From Aaosphaeria pasadenensis (taxonomy: Eukaryota > Ascomycota > Dothideomycetes > Pleosporales): a stretch of DNA of 64,000 nt. A program made the translations under genes and the position numbers. The notes beneath the pieces were generated by a model. The model saw only the letters and a program-made list of their open reading frames with translations, searched no databases and had not been told where the DNA came from. The DNA lies in NCBI GenBank assembly GCA_022813625.1, contig JAKLMB010000014.1, positions 452,845 through 516,844 of the forward strand, read 5' to 3'. This document shows positions 21,881 to 32,014 of the stretch, piece by piece (position 1 is the first letter of the stretch; each line of letters opens with the position of its first letter).

Positions 21881-22986
21881 TCAAATTCTAACGTCCCGTG
21901 CTGTCCCCTTTGGAGTATCCAGGAGTTCAACAATACCAGTCCAATCAAGGTCCCTGAGAGACTTCTCTACAGACTTCAATCCTTCCTTGTCTTCATCTGA
22001 AAGCAATGTCGTCCCCTCGATTATCTTCATCCCTGGAAAGCCTTCTCCTAGAACACCTTGCTCCTTCTTATCTGCTAGCCATTTGAAGAAAACCCATTGA
22101 CTAGCCTGCTCCTCGCCCATATCGCCCCAAAGTGACACATAGTCAGGCACAGTCAGTTCAACCACTTTGGTCGAATTGGGCGCTGGTGAAAGACCACTCG
22201 CCTTACCCCACAACGCCAGATAGGACTCGAGCGTCAGATTCTCGACACTACATCTCACATAGGTGCCCGGCTTGAGACGGTTCGTGATCATCGCTCGCAC
22301 GAAGATACCGCTATTGACGGTATGGTCTCCAAGACACGGGTATGGCGACTCGGGCGATGTGGGGTAGAATTGTACCCATTTCCGAGCGCTTGCCTGCGGT
22401 TTGGTCAGCACGCCGTGACTCACCATAGACTATGAGGAAAACTCACCAGCCAAGTGGGACGAAAGATGGGATATTGGTGCATGTTCACTGCAAAGATGGT
22501 GAAAACAGCAAACGTGGTTTTCTCGTATAGCTCCGGGAGGCTCTCCTTGATATACGTATCAACCTGCCCCTTACCCTGGAAGTGAGGCACGACGAGTTCG
22601 CCACTCGTGATTTGGCGTGTATTGGGCAACGTGCTCCAAATGTAAGACCTCAAGGTCGGAATTTGGGATGCAGCTCTGGCCATGTTGGTGCCGTAGGTGT
22701 ATTCAAGTTCGATGGAAGCGTCTTTGCCTATCTTGAAGAAGAAGTCATAATAGTCCGTGACGGCAAATATGGCGTATGCACCATCGAAAGCCCGGCGGAG
22801 GCTCGCCTCGTCGTTTTGGTTCGCTTCAACAACCTCCACGCCCTTTGCGGCGAGTGCTTTAGCTCTATCAGTATACATGTTCCTAGTAACACCGCGGATG
22901 CGATAATCAGGATTCGATAGGAAAGCATCAACAACGCTCGAGCCTTGACCACCAGTTGCACCGATGACCACAAGTAATTTCGACAT
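21881..22986 (-). CDS. NmrA-like NAD(P)-binding protein
   Basis: Exons 22986-22447 and 22393-21881 total 1053 nt (350 aa). The N-terminus MSKLLVVIGATGGQG carries the GxxGxxG dinucleotide motif of atypical SDRs. RGVTRN and VEVVEANQNDEASLRRAFDGA are characteristic of the NmrA/isoflavone-reductase-like family, as is YIWSTLPN in the position of the usual catalytic loop. NmrA relatives may act as redox-sensing co-regulators with no catalysis, or as reductases on small phenolics. The sequence alone does not decide. Its promoter (22987-23415) holds CGG-N4-CGG sites matching those at the BVMO, so I place it in the same regulon. Confidence 0.88.
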
Positions 22987-23242
22987 GATCTTGGAGGGCC
23001 TAGATATTTTAGAAGCACCAGTATGACTTCGGATGGACTCGTTGGAGTTTGCGCGTTCTATACAACGCCGCCGTAAATAGTAGTCTGATTGTAGATGAAA
23101 CAGGCGCTTGAATGTGATGAGGTGGAACGAGAATGATCCATAGCAACGGAGGAGCGGTTCTGCCGCTATATAGGAAATATAAACTGATGCTTCCTAAATA
23201 CGTACCATGTACGCTTGATTCTCGGCTCAGCGATGGGATGGT

Positions 23243-23294
23243 CGGCAGTCGAACAACGGCAATCGGTAATTGTCAGCCAGCAACCGGCGATCTG
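23243..23294. promoter_or_regulatory. CGG-N4-CGG sites upstream of the NmrA-like gene
   Basis: CGGCAATCGG (23257-23266) is a perfect direct repeat of CGG with 4-bp spacing. The 12-mer CGGCAATCGGTA here is the exact reverse complement of 15321-15332 in the BVMO/CMD promoter. Near-copies CGGCAGTCGA (23243-23252) and CGGCGATCTG (23285-23294) flank it. The sites lie roughly 260-310 bp upstream of the NmrA-like start. Confidence 0.55.
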
Positions 23295-23415
23295 CAATCA
23301 ATGGCTGGTATTCTTGGTTTGTATTCTGGGTCGATGGTTTAGTGTAGAGAGCATAGATCCGCAGATGTTTAGTAGAAATAAGAATTGCTCGTCGGGCACT
23401 CTAATGATACTATAA

Positions 23416-25515
23416 TTACAAATGTACATCAAAAAAAGCCGTTCCAGATGGGAAAAGATAATCGATATCAGGAATCTCCAGAGCGAACATGTCACTGGGC
23501 CAGGCTGAGTTTTCTTGGCCTATACCTTCTAGGGACGATGTGTCCTCTGTGGTTCGGTCCGCATTGGAAGAAGCCGGTTGATTTAACAGCAGCATTTTTG
23601 CAGAAAAGTTGTCTGGAAAAGGAAAAAGACTTGCGGCATCGCACCAAGTTCCTGAAAGACTAGCACAAATTCCCTCTTGTCCGACAGAAGAAGCACCATT
23701 ACGATGATTAGCCAATGTGGAGTTGGCCTGTCCACAAAAAACGGTCCCAGGTTCATCCAACCTGTCGAACATAGATAGACCTATATCTGCGGATGGATAC
23801 TTCTCCCGCATCTGTACGAGGATTGAACGGCCAATATCAAGCTCTTCGGTACATGCAGCCGAAAGACTCGTATGTCTGATGAGGCAATGTTTCTGCGGCA
23901 CCGCGGCGACCATCGTGGTCCAATTGTGAATCGCGAGAAGGCAATGCACTAGCTCACGATGAGAGATTTCTTCATACATACGCATAGCGCAAGACGAAGC
24001 GACGATTGATGCAGTGCAGAGAGAATCCGAGTGACGATGGGGGCCTGGTAGGAGATAGACAAGAATGATGCAGACAAAGTAGTAAATATGAAGCTCCACA
24101 ATTGGGCGACTCCAGGTTTTCCGGTGCCCCAAGTCGTCGTAAAGCCAAAGGTCAATCGGTAAGTCACGCATCCAAACTCGAAGAGATTCGATCACATCAG
24201 CAACGTCGGCTGCTTTGGCTTCCGACTGTCGAATGCTCATCTCCTGTACTCTGGAGAACTGTATACACAGTCGTGCCATTGCACAGAAGACCATCGACGA
24301 GGGAGATGTTTGCATATAGTCGTCTGAGGTCGGTAGCATGACATCCAGATCCCGCGCCCAAAACATCGGTGGCCGCCCGTAGCAAGCTGCTTGTAACGTA
24401 TCATTGATCTATCCAAATTAGTAACGAACTTGAATAAGCTCAGACCTCAGAACATACAAAGAGACTCCAGAACACTCTGCGGCCTAAGCCTTTGCTAGAT
24501 CCAAGACGATCGTAACTCGACTCTTTGTGAAGGCCAAGTTGTGAAGCAAGTCGCAGAGCCTCCCCTGTCCATTGCCACGGGCAGTTCAGAGTGATTACCT
24601 TTGGTGAGCCTGAACTCCAAAGCCCAACTATAGCCAACGCGCGGAGGACGACCATTGGATCCTGTTCTAGTTCTAGGAAAACAAGCGTTTTGATCTTGAC
24701 ATAAAACTCGCGTGGAGAGAAAGCCAGCGCGTGAGTCCAAGATCGGCGCACCAAACTACCAGCAAAGTAAACTGACTGACGAAGCAAGTGCGATTCGCCA
24801 TCCACTGTAAGCTCATGACGATCTACAAGTGGCGCAATAGGGAACAGTTCGTCAAAGAAGCTGTCTGTCAATGCGTTTGCCAGCGTGGGCGGCGGTGTTT
24901 CGAGTGCCTTGGTAGAGCGGAGAATGAGATCCGTTTCCCTGGGCCGTAAATTGCTCATGAGCGAACACGACATGAACTCGCTGGAGGAAGCATCAGCCAT
25001 GACCGATCCGCCGCCGATATAGCCGCAACGTCCTTGGTCGGCGCTCTCTTCGGCTGAACCCTCCTGTTGCGAACGGACTGAGCCGAGATCATTGCCACGA
25101 AGGTCTTCGGTATCCCGGCTGGTACTGGTGCCAGTCGCAATGATATCAGGTTCAGCCCGGTCCTGTCCTTCCATTCCAGCGCCGGCTCGTCTACGGCGCA
25201 CGCCAATATGTGGACTGGGTTTTGTAAGCGCGAGTATTTTTTTATGAGGTTGATGAGCAAGGTAATTTCTCAATTTCTCATGAGATTGATCTACTCATCT
25301 ACCCGTCTACTCGTACCGGCAGCGCAATCCTGCCCTGCTGCAGTTCCCGCAAGTCTTGTTCAGGTGGCAATCCTGAAGGTCGCATCGAATCTATACCGGC
25401 GATCAGTCGGTGTTGTAGACATCTGAACAGGGCTAGAACCTGCCTTCCGCCCATGGCAATTGGTGCACACTATACGAGCGCGATGTCTGCGCTCTCTGTA
25501 GTTGTTCGACGACAT
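23416..25515 (-). CDS. Zn2Cys6 transcription factor, probable cluster regulator
   Basis: Exons 25515-25444, 25390-25317, 25214-24458 and 24408-23416 sum to 1896 nt (631 aa). The DNA-binding domain is assembled from three exons: CTNCHGRKIRC, then DLQDCHLNKTCGNC, then SRAGLRC. All six zinc cysteines are present, plus one extra Cys in the loop. The first intron (25391-25443) must be GC-AG (AAG/GCAGGT...TATAG); no GT donor keeps the frame. The middle region matches the Fungal_trans domain (FFDELFPIAPLVDRHEL, CPWQWTGEALRLASQLGLHK, LGRRVFWSLF, then NDTLQAACYGRPP). It ends the BVMO cluster, and a CCG-N4-CCG site stands 81-90 bp before its start, suggesting autoregulation. Confidence 0.88.
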
Positions 25516-25595
25516 GTTTGGTGAAATATTCTTGATTCGTGAGGAGCCCGAAAGGGGACGAAGCAGAAATCTACAGGTAACTATTCAATCTTTAA

Positions 25596-25605
25596 CCGAC
25601 AACCG
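25596..25605. promoter_or_regulatory. CGG-N4-CGG site upstream of the Zn2Cys6 regulator
   Basis: CCGACAACCG has the same CCG-N4-CCG layout as the BVMO and NmrA promoter sites, though with a different spacer. It lies 81-90 bp upstream of the regulator's start codon. A single copy could arise by chance; its position supports autoregulation only weakly. Confidence 0.35.
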
Positions 25606-25797
25606 AGCTCCCCACACGAACGAAACCCGAACCCCGCATGAACTTCGAACGGTATTGAAGATTCACACGGACAACGCGACAGACAACCAGGCCTCGATGC
25701 CTCGGGACACTGCAGCCACCGCAGTTGTTCCACCTACACTAGAGACGCTACCACAAGGCTTGCGAAACTCCTACGTCTACATACTTGGTTACTATAC

Positions 25798-25848
25798 ACG
25801 GTTAGCGTGAAACAAGCGAGAGACTTCTATGTACGGTTAGCGTGAAAC
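25798..25848. repeat. 16-bp direct repeat
   Basis: ACGGTTAGCGTGAAAC occurs at 25798-25813 and again at 25833-25848, 35 bp apart. No gene overlaps it. The origin is unknown. Confidence 0.6.
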
Positions 25849-25897
25849 GACCATACACGCTCCCCTAGTGAACAAAAAACCCTAGATGGATCGTGGA

Positions 25898-25910
25898 TTA
25901 GGGTTAGGGT
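25898..25910. repeat. interstitial TTAGGG doublet
   Basis: TTAGGGTTAGGGT is two copies of the fungal telomere unit, with a CCCTA on the other side of a short spacer (about 25880). Two units alone can occur by chance, so this is only a possible interstitial telomere trace at the edge of the pseudogene block. Confidence 0.3.
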
Positions 25911-26134
25911 AATAGGACTGTATTGAACGACCATCTCGGTAGATAGCACCAGATCACCTATGTACCTCTTCTCTCTTGCTAAATCCCTATGGTGTCCACT
26001 AACACCTTGCCCCGGGAAGCTCTGTTACATAGAATGTTCCTATGCACCTCTCCGTCTACATGTCCTTTGAATTGCTCTCCAAGCCATCCAACTGTCATTC
26101 ACAGCTAAAAGTCTTTACAGACACTTCTTCATCC

Positions 26135-27060
26135 TCACGTGCGAATCTGATGCATTGCTTGAACATCCGTAACGTATCGGTACATTTTCCAAGCCGGTAC
26201 ATTCTTCTCGTACATTTCATCAATTTCGTCAACGTTTCTGCGGGAGCATTCGAGCAGGAAAAAATACAGAGCTATACAAACTGCAAGACCGGTTCCAAAG
26301 AGGATCCACGCTGTGTTTACACCGTTTACATCCACTGACGACACAAGTTAGCTAGAGAGACATGTAGGTAGAGTTTTACGGGGGCATCATACGTATGATT
26401 GGTAGGTGTTGAATATAAGGCCGAAGAGGATTGAAAGTCCACTGACGACGCCTGCAGTTCGGGCGCGTAGCTATTGGGATGCCACCTCGCCAACAAAAGC
26501 AAAACCCAGACTCCCGAATTTGCTCATAGTGTTAGCGAGTGTTCTAGTGGTAGGTACGTTTGCACATTGGCTTACCAGTTGCGCTGGCAAACGCCCAGGT
26601 GCAAGCCACAAATATCAAGAAGTTCTTCACTGCCGTAGTCTTCTCTACGAAAACAAGAACTCCTACGATGAGCAGAGTAGCTGTGCAGATTATGACAGAG
26701 GTAAATCATGTTTCGACGATCAAATCGATCCGTCAAGAATACAAGACAGATTGCGGCAAACAATTGGATCGAACCTTCAAATAAGAGTCAACCGCCCGCT
26801 CTCCATGATTTTCGTAACCACTTACACATGATAGTCGTAACAAGGAACGCATTCTTGAAGCCGCTTTGCTTGGAAAAAGAGACTAGCATATGTGTTTAAG
26901 AACGATAAGCCAGCAAGCTGTTGGGCCCAACCTGGGAGTGTGGAACCAAAAGCGCGACGGACGTTTGCTCGCTGAAAGCACTCGATTTAGGAATAGGCCA
27001 ACTTCGAGAACGTCATCTTGTTCTCACCAGCTTGGATTAGTGCATATCTTTTCTCTCGAA
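26135..27060 (-). pseudogene. MFS sugar transporter relic, N-terminal half missing
   Basis: Read leftward, fragments match the C-terminal half of a fungal sugar porter: RRAFGSTLPGWAQQLAGLSF, then SGFKNAFLVTTIM, QLFAAICLVFLTDRFDRRN, ICTATLLIVGVLVFV, LIFVACTWAFASATG, LGFAFVGEVASQ, LRARTAGVVSGLSILFG, and a final helix plus the NVDEIDEMYEKNVPAWK tail. The frame shifts near 26865 and again near 26690. A TAG at 26471-26473 replaces the residue before LRARTAG. Homology stops near 27060, with no first six helices, and abuts the rhamnosidase relic on the other strand. It is dead as a transporter. A family resemblance to maltose/hexose/rhamnose-type permeases is as far as I can go. Confidence 0.8.
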
Positions 27061-27075
27061 TCGTATTGAGAATGA

Positions 27076-28752
27076 TTGAATATTCAACATCAACGTCGTA
27101 GCCTTCAACCTTTAAAGTACTCTGAATGCTACGAGGATCAACCAGAAGATGCACCCTGGGTTAGGCGCGAAGGTGATCGGTGCGATTACCTAAAAGAACT
27201 ATATGAGCCTTTAGATATATATGAATTTGAAGGATCTCAGCCCGATCATTCGAAGAACTGGCTTGATGACGACGAGTCACCTTACGAGGTCTATAGCCCG
27301 TTTCATTAGCGTACATTTCGGTTTGTGCAGCTGGAAATCGAAGTTGGTGCCTGAGATCTTGTCTTCCATCGAACAGTCATGAGGACGGTACATTATCCAC
27401 TTCATGTTCAGACACACTTTCACGTCGCGCAGAGAGGAAGTGCGAGTGCGTTTTGGCAGCGTATGTGGGACACTTCCGTACGCACCCTCCGCAACTGTAT
27501 GCACGATTGCTACGAGGACTGCCCGTTCTATGAACAGCTGCAATATGCTATGGACACTCGAAGCTCCGCTCTCTTCACCTATCTGCTCTCCAGAGACGAT
27601 CGTCTCGCCCGGCAAGCGATCCTTCAGATCCACAATTCTTTTCAAGCCCAGAAAGGGTTGACGGCAAGTCGGGCGCCTCCGCATCGCCAGCAGTTCATTA
27701 CCAATTTCTCGCTTTTCTGGGCCTGTACGGTCTGCGATCACTTCGAGTATTTCGCTGACGGTGACTTTGTGCGCACATTCATGCCGGTTATTGACGCAAT
27801 TCTTGCCTACTTTAATCGTACTGTCAATACAGATGGTTTGGTGACATCGAAGACAGAAGTTGGGATCTGGAACTACGTCGATTGGACCACGCAATGGAAA
27901 CCTCATGGCATACCACCAGGAGCCAAGAGAGTGGGGATATCAACATTTACGAACCAGCTGTATGCCTATACGCTGCAAAAGGTTGCAAAGTTGGTAACTG
28001 CTTTGGGTCGGCCATCTCTAGCCGTAGAATACGGACAGAGATCTTCGTCCATTGTTGCAGCCGTGCTAGAGCACTGCTATGACGGCTCCTTCTTCACCGA
28101 TACCTTGGCGACTGAATCCAGCTCAGTGGATCGGAGCCAGCATTGCCAGGTATGGGCCGTCTTGAGCGGCATCGTCACCGGTGACATCGCACGAGATCTG
28201 CTACATCGTAGTTTAACGAGTGCGCGGGCGGGAAACATCGTTCAGGAATCGACTTCAATGTCGTTCTATATATTCAGAGCACTGAGCCTGGCGGGTGGAT
28301 CCTTGTACGACGAATGGTTCAATGAACTATGGGGTCCGTGGAGAGATCAGTTGGAGATGAACCTTACGACGTGGATTGAAGATGGCGTATCCCAGCGTTC
28401 GGATTGTCATGCATGGGGATCGGTGGCGATTTATGAATTGCTTGTCGAGGTTTTAGGTATTCGTCCAGTGGAACCAGGATTTACAGCGATTGAGTTGCGT
28501 CCAAGAACTACCCTGTTCAGTCAAGTAGATGTCAGGGTGCCTTTAACTCGCGGGGAAGAGGGTTCCAACCAAGGAAAGAATCTTCGAGTATGTTGGGAGC
28601 CTATGGCGTCGAACAAAATGCAGGTATCTATCAAGCTCGAGGGAGGCGATTCTATCAAAGTCTACGTACCAGATCTGGATCGTACGCTCGAGTTGGATGA
28701 GAAAGAGCCGGAGAGTCGGTTTGTTCTAGATAGCGGGAAGGTCATCTCATAG
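27076..28752 (+). pseudogene. GH78 alpha-L-rhamnosidase relic, 5'-truncated
   Basis: Alpha-L-rhamnosidases release terminal rhamnose from glycosides and pectin. From about 27100 the frame reads KYSECYEDQPEDAPWVRREG, then YEVYSPFH, a TAG at 27307-27309, RTFRFVQLEIEVGA, a TGA at 27352-27354, and then a long open part to 28752. The same frame runs through both stops with conserved family sequence on each side. TAG sits where relatives usually have Trp (PFHWRTFRF). The open part has the (alpha/alpha)6 catalytic core: LRNCMHDCYEDCPFYEQLQY, GLTASRAP, WNYVDWTTQW, CHAWGS and a C-terminal beta-domain. No N-terminal domain precedes it. The 457-codon open part could still give a fragment, but no complete enzyme. 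Confidence 0.82.
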
Positions 28753-29088
28753 AGAATCGACGACATAGAGAATCTATTACCCTTTGATCTAGTGAAGCTG
28801 TAGGTCGAATGACAATTGGCGATCATCCTACTGTCCTGGTCCTTGAAGTAAGAATCGGTTTGGGGGTACCTTCAGCGTAGGCCGCATGGTGTGTTTTCTT
28901 TTCTTCCACAACGATAGAGCCCGCTTTGGTCGCATTCCGCGGCCATTGTTTTATGCCTTATAATTAATCTACACCCATATGTACAACTCCAGAATGAAGG
29001 CTTCGCTCAACGCCTATCTAATGTACAGTTCCAGCAATGACTCTTCATACACTTCTCGACGTACCGCTTGATCCCGTGTAGATCGCCG
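28753..29088. other. 3'-3' spacer
   Basis: A 336-bp gap between the rhamnosidase relic and the convergent RTA1 gene. Nothing recognisable. Confidence 0.5.
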
Positions 29089-30005
29089 TCACCACATACC
29101 GTATTCATGGTCAGCCATTTTCCCCGGCTTGATGTTCGGGTCATACCATGTGATGCACACAACGAGCGTCAGCATCATCGGCAAGAAGTCGTAGAGATAT
29201 AAAGGCCACTCATTCGAGAGCAGATATCCGTCCTGTGTCGTTCGTTAGTACAATCCAACTTTATCGCAACCGAAAACCCACCTTGCCCATCGCGTACTCT
29301 ATGACACGACAGAAGTTTCGGATCGTGATGAATACGCTCGACACATAGAGAAACCAAATGTACTTCGCCCACGGGATCTGAGCAGAAGCAGCCGTAGGCA
29401 CAGCATTGAGTCTCCTATGCCAGATGTTCGCTACCACGACGAAGAATGCAAAGATGAGGATTTGCAAAATCAAGCCGCCTAGAATGGTATTCTCGCCCAT
29501 CTTGAAGCCATCTTCGTCCTTTGCCTTGATCAAGAGTCCGGCACCACCACCCTGAATACAGAAACAAAGTATGTCACCACCGACGAAGATCTTTGTAAGC
29601 CAGTTCGCGCGGACGATGGATAGGCGTACGCTGTCGGTGCGTACGATGAGGCGACCGAGTATCATGTAGATGGAGGCGGCGAAGAGGATAGGGGCGAGAA
29701 GAATGAGCATCGATTGAATGATGTAGGGGTTCTTGCTTGTCGTGTCGGAATGGGCTTTCGCGCGGGCGGCGTATCCGATGGCTTCGAACTGTACCTTGTC
29801 AATATAAGAACACTAGAGGAGTGAAAAGATTGCTAATTACCAGGGCGCCAACAACAAAAGGTATGCAGAACCATGTCCGATTGCGAATGAGACGATAGAT
29901 GTGGATGATGCTCAGGATAGCGAAGACGATGCATGCAATGACTCCGCCCGCAACGGAGGGGCGGTAGGGCCAAAGGACATATTCTGGGGGTTCAGAGCCA
30001 GGCAT
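29089..30005 (-). CDS. RTA1-like seven-helix membrane protein
   Basis: Exons 30005-29841, 29788-29282 and 29232-29089 total 816 nt (271 aa). It has about seven hydrophobic segments, for example VAGGVIACIVFAILSIIHIY, MLILLAPILFAASIYMILG and LGGLILQILIFAFFVVVANI. RTA1 family blocks are present: FEAIGYAAR, the ILFAASIYMILGRLI segment, FVGGDILCFCIQGGGAGL, RNFCRVIEYAMGK and YLLSNEWPLYLYDFLPM. The family includes yeast Rta1 and Rsb1, linked to 7-aminocholesterol resistance and sphingoid-base export at the plasma membrane. The substrate here is unknown. It lies between the pseudogene block and the regulator/glucosyltransferase group, without obvious functional coupling to either. Confidence 0.93.
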
Positions 30006-30700
30006 TTTATTGATTCAATATGAAGTGGAATGCTTGCTGAAACGATGCAAAGGAGAAAAGTAGGGAGGTTTATTAGGTCGAGGCCAGGCCGCCGCTGTAA
30101 GTTGAGGTTGTTTGGTAGCATACATCGTGCAGAGACTGAGACCCTTATAGTCGATTCCGAGGCGCTTGGTCTGAAAAGCTCAAACGAAGCCGTGCTTTTG
30201 AATAATGTCACCGCAATAGTGCATTATTTCTTTCTGTCGTCTTAGTTGGTATTCACAGCATGGAGCTGTTCCTCAGACAGCAATGTCATTGACAGGGATG
30301 TTATTCAAAGGGCTTTAGGCGAATACGCGTATCGAAGTATACGAAGAGGAGCCCCGCTATTAATAGTTACAATACTCGCAACAGTGGAATTGCGGGGCTT
30401 CCCATGAAAATTGGGGCTCTTGGGTTGGGAATTCGCCGACAAATTCAACCCCCTTTGGAGTTAAACCTTCCATCCATGTCGCAGATCATGCATACGCACT
30501 ATCTCTTGAAATTTCTCCCTAGTCTCCTACATTTCCTAGGCGTACACTGCTTGAGTCCTCATACAATCGCAAGCATTTCCCTCTTGGGGAGAGCTTGAGG
30601 CATTCAAGGCTTGACAAGCATCTCATGCACCGTCGTTGCCCACAGCTTTATGACTCGGATATGTCGGGACTGGGCAGTCATGGTGAAAGCAGTGAATTGT
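30006..30700. other. intergenic stretch
   Basis: A 695-bp gap upstream of the RTA1 gene and downstream of the first paralogous regulator, so it should contain the RTA1 promoter. The short frames lack motifs. Confidence 0.45.
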
Positions 30701-32014
30701 TCAGCCTGCACTGGATGGAACTTGTTGATTCCAGATCTGTTCCTTGGGCCAATCCAGCCACGACTTCCACTCACTCGGAACCAGAACGTCAGCTATTTTC
30801 AGTATCTGCTCTGCGGTTCCTTGAAGAAACCAATAGTAATCGCTTCTATGCAGCAACACCGCATAATGAGCAAAGATAATCAGTGCCCCCGGTTGCTTTT
30901 CAGACAGTAGCTCCACGTAGTGGTCGGTGACGAAATGCATCCAAATCTTCAACAGAGTAATGGAAGGTAGATGCGGTGAAAGCGTTGTCTCCTGAAAAAC
31001 CATCTCAAGCAGATGAATCGCGTTGCTGTATGCATCCACGATAGCTGGAGGGTACACCTGGTCGATCACGGCGTTAAACCGTCGCAGTTGCACAAGCTCT
31101 GTGTAAGTGGGGACCTTGATAATACTCCAATCAATCCGCTCTACGTCTTTTGGAATCAAGCGCCCGAGCTCCGAACTTTTCATAGCATCGAAGAATCTAT
31201 CGACCATTGGCCTGACCTTTCGAGTGAGAACCATGTTGGACAAAACAATGTCAAAAGCATGATCTAGGTCACTAGTAACTGCCATGGCGAGTGCACAGGA
31301 GTAAGGAAAGAGAGTCCCAGCAAACATGAGAATGGCTTTGAAGTTGTACTCGTCGATGTCGGACACCAGGAGTCGGAAGCTGTCAAGTGCTGTTGCGTAA
31401 TGCTGCTCAGCTAAATTGAGATAGGCACTTCGAGACTCCGCCCGACTCCTTTCCATATGGCTGATGTGTAGTGCGGCCAAAGCGAGCAGACTGTGAAGCA
31501 AATAGACATGATCAAAGGCGATGTGAACAACATTCACACTGTTAACCTCCTCGGCGTCCAGATGTGATGCCAAAGTTTTTGCTGTAACCATGGTGTAATG
31601 GCTGCCTTGGTCAGACTCAATCCAATCCAGAAGCGTACTTGCTCATCACATACTGTAATAGTCGTAACTGGGTGACATTGATATTATAGTCAGACTCGCG
31701 GGTAGCTACTAGTGAAGTCGATGGGTGGTCCAACGCGGGCGCATCTGCTGGCATCGGGGTTGAGGCCTGGGCAAGAGACGAAGGGAATTCATTAGGAGTG
31801 AAATGTCGGCCTTTAAGAGGACGATACTCGCACGCCTTTTCCTGCTTGACGCAGTTTGCACAATATGGTTTTTGCTCATCACACTGAATCCTCATTAGTC
31901 TACCACTGCTTCACAAGCACATGAGGCACCAAATACCTTGATATGGCGAGCTTTACAGGGCAAACACCCATTCCGAGACTTTTTGTGCGCCTTGCGCGTT
32001 TTCGATTGATCCAT
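30701..32014 (-). CDS. Zn2Cys6 transcription factor, paralogue A
   Basis: Exons 32014-31937, 31883-31654 and 31601-30701 total 1209 nt (402 aa). The N-terminus KTRKAHKKSRNGCLPCKARH leads into a complete zinc cluster (CLPC, CDEQKPYCANC, CEY) split by intron 1. The second splice, donor GTATGT, gives LRLLHHYTMVTAKTL, which aligns with the paralogue at 35571-36787. The rest matches the fungal regulators annotated as sterol-uptake-control-like (LLALAALHISH, FKAILMFAGTLFPYSCALA, TELVQLRRF, LLKIWMHFV, PGALIIFAHYAVLLHR). The two copies are on opposite strands and flank the glucosyltransferase. A role controlling that gene is inferred from position. Confidence 0.9.

Noticed and set aside
26755..26780. 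GGTTCGATCC on the minus strand, resembling a tRNA B box
   Set aside because: No acceptor stem, A box or anticodon arm surrounds it; it lies in the transporter relic.
31601..31654. Alternative second intron in regulator A using donor GTACGC and acceptor TTACAG
   Set aside because: It breaks the frame; the GTATGT...GCAG intron keeps it and matches the paralogue.
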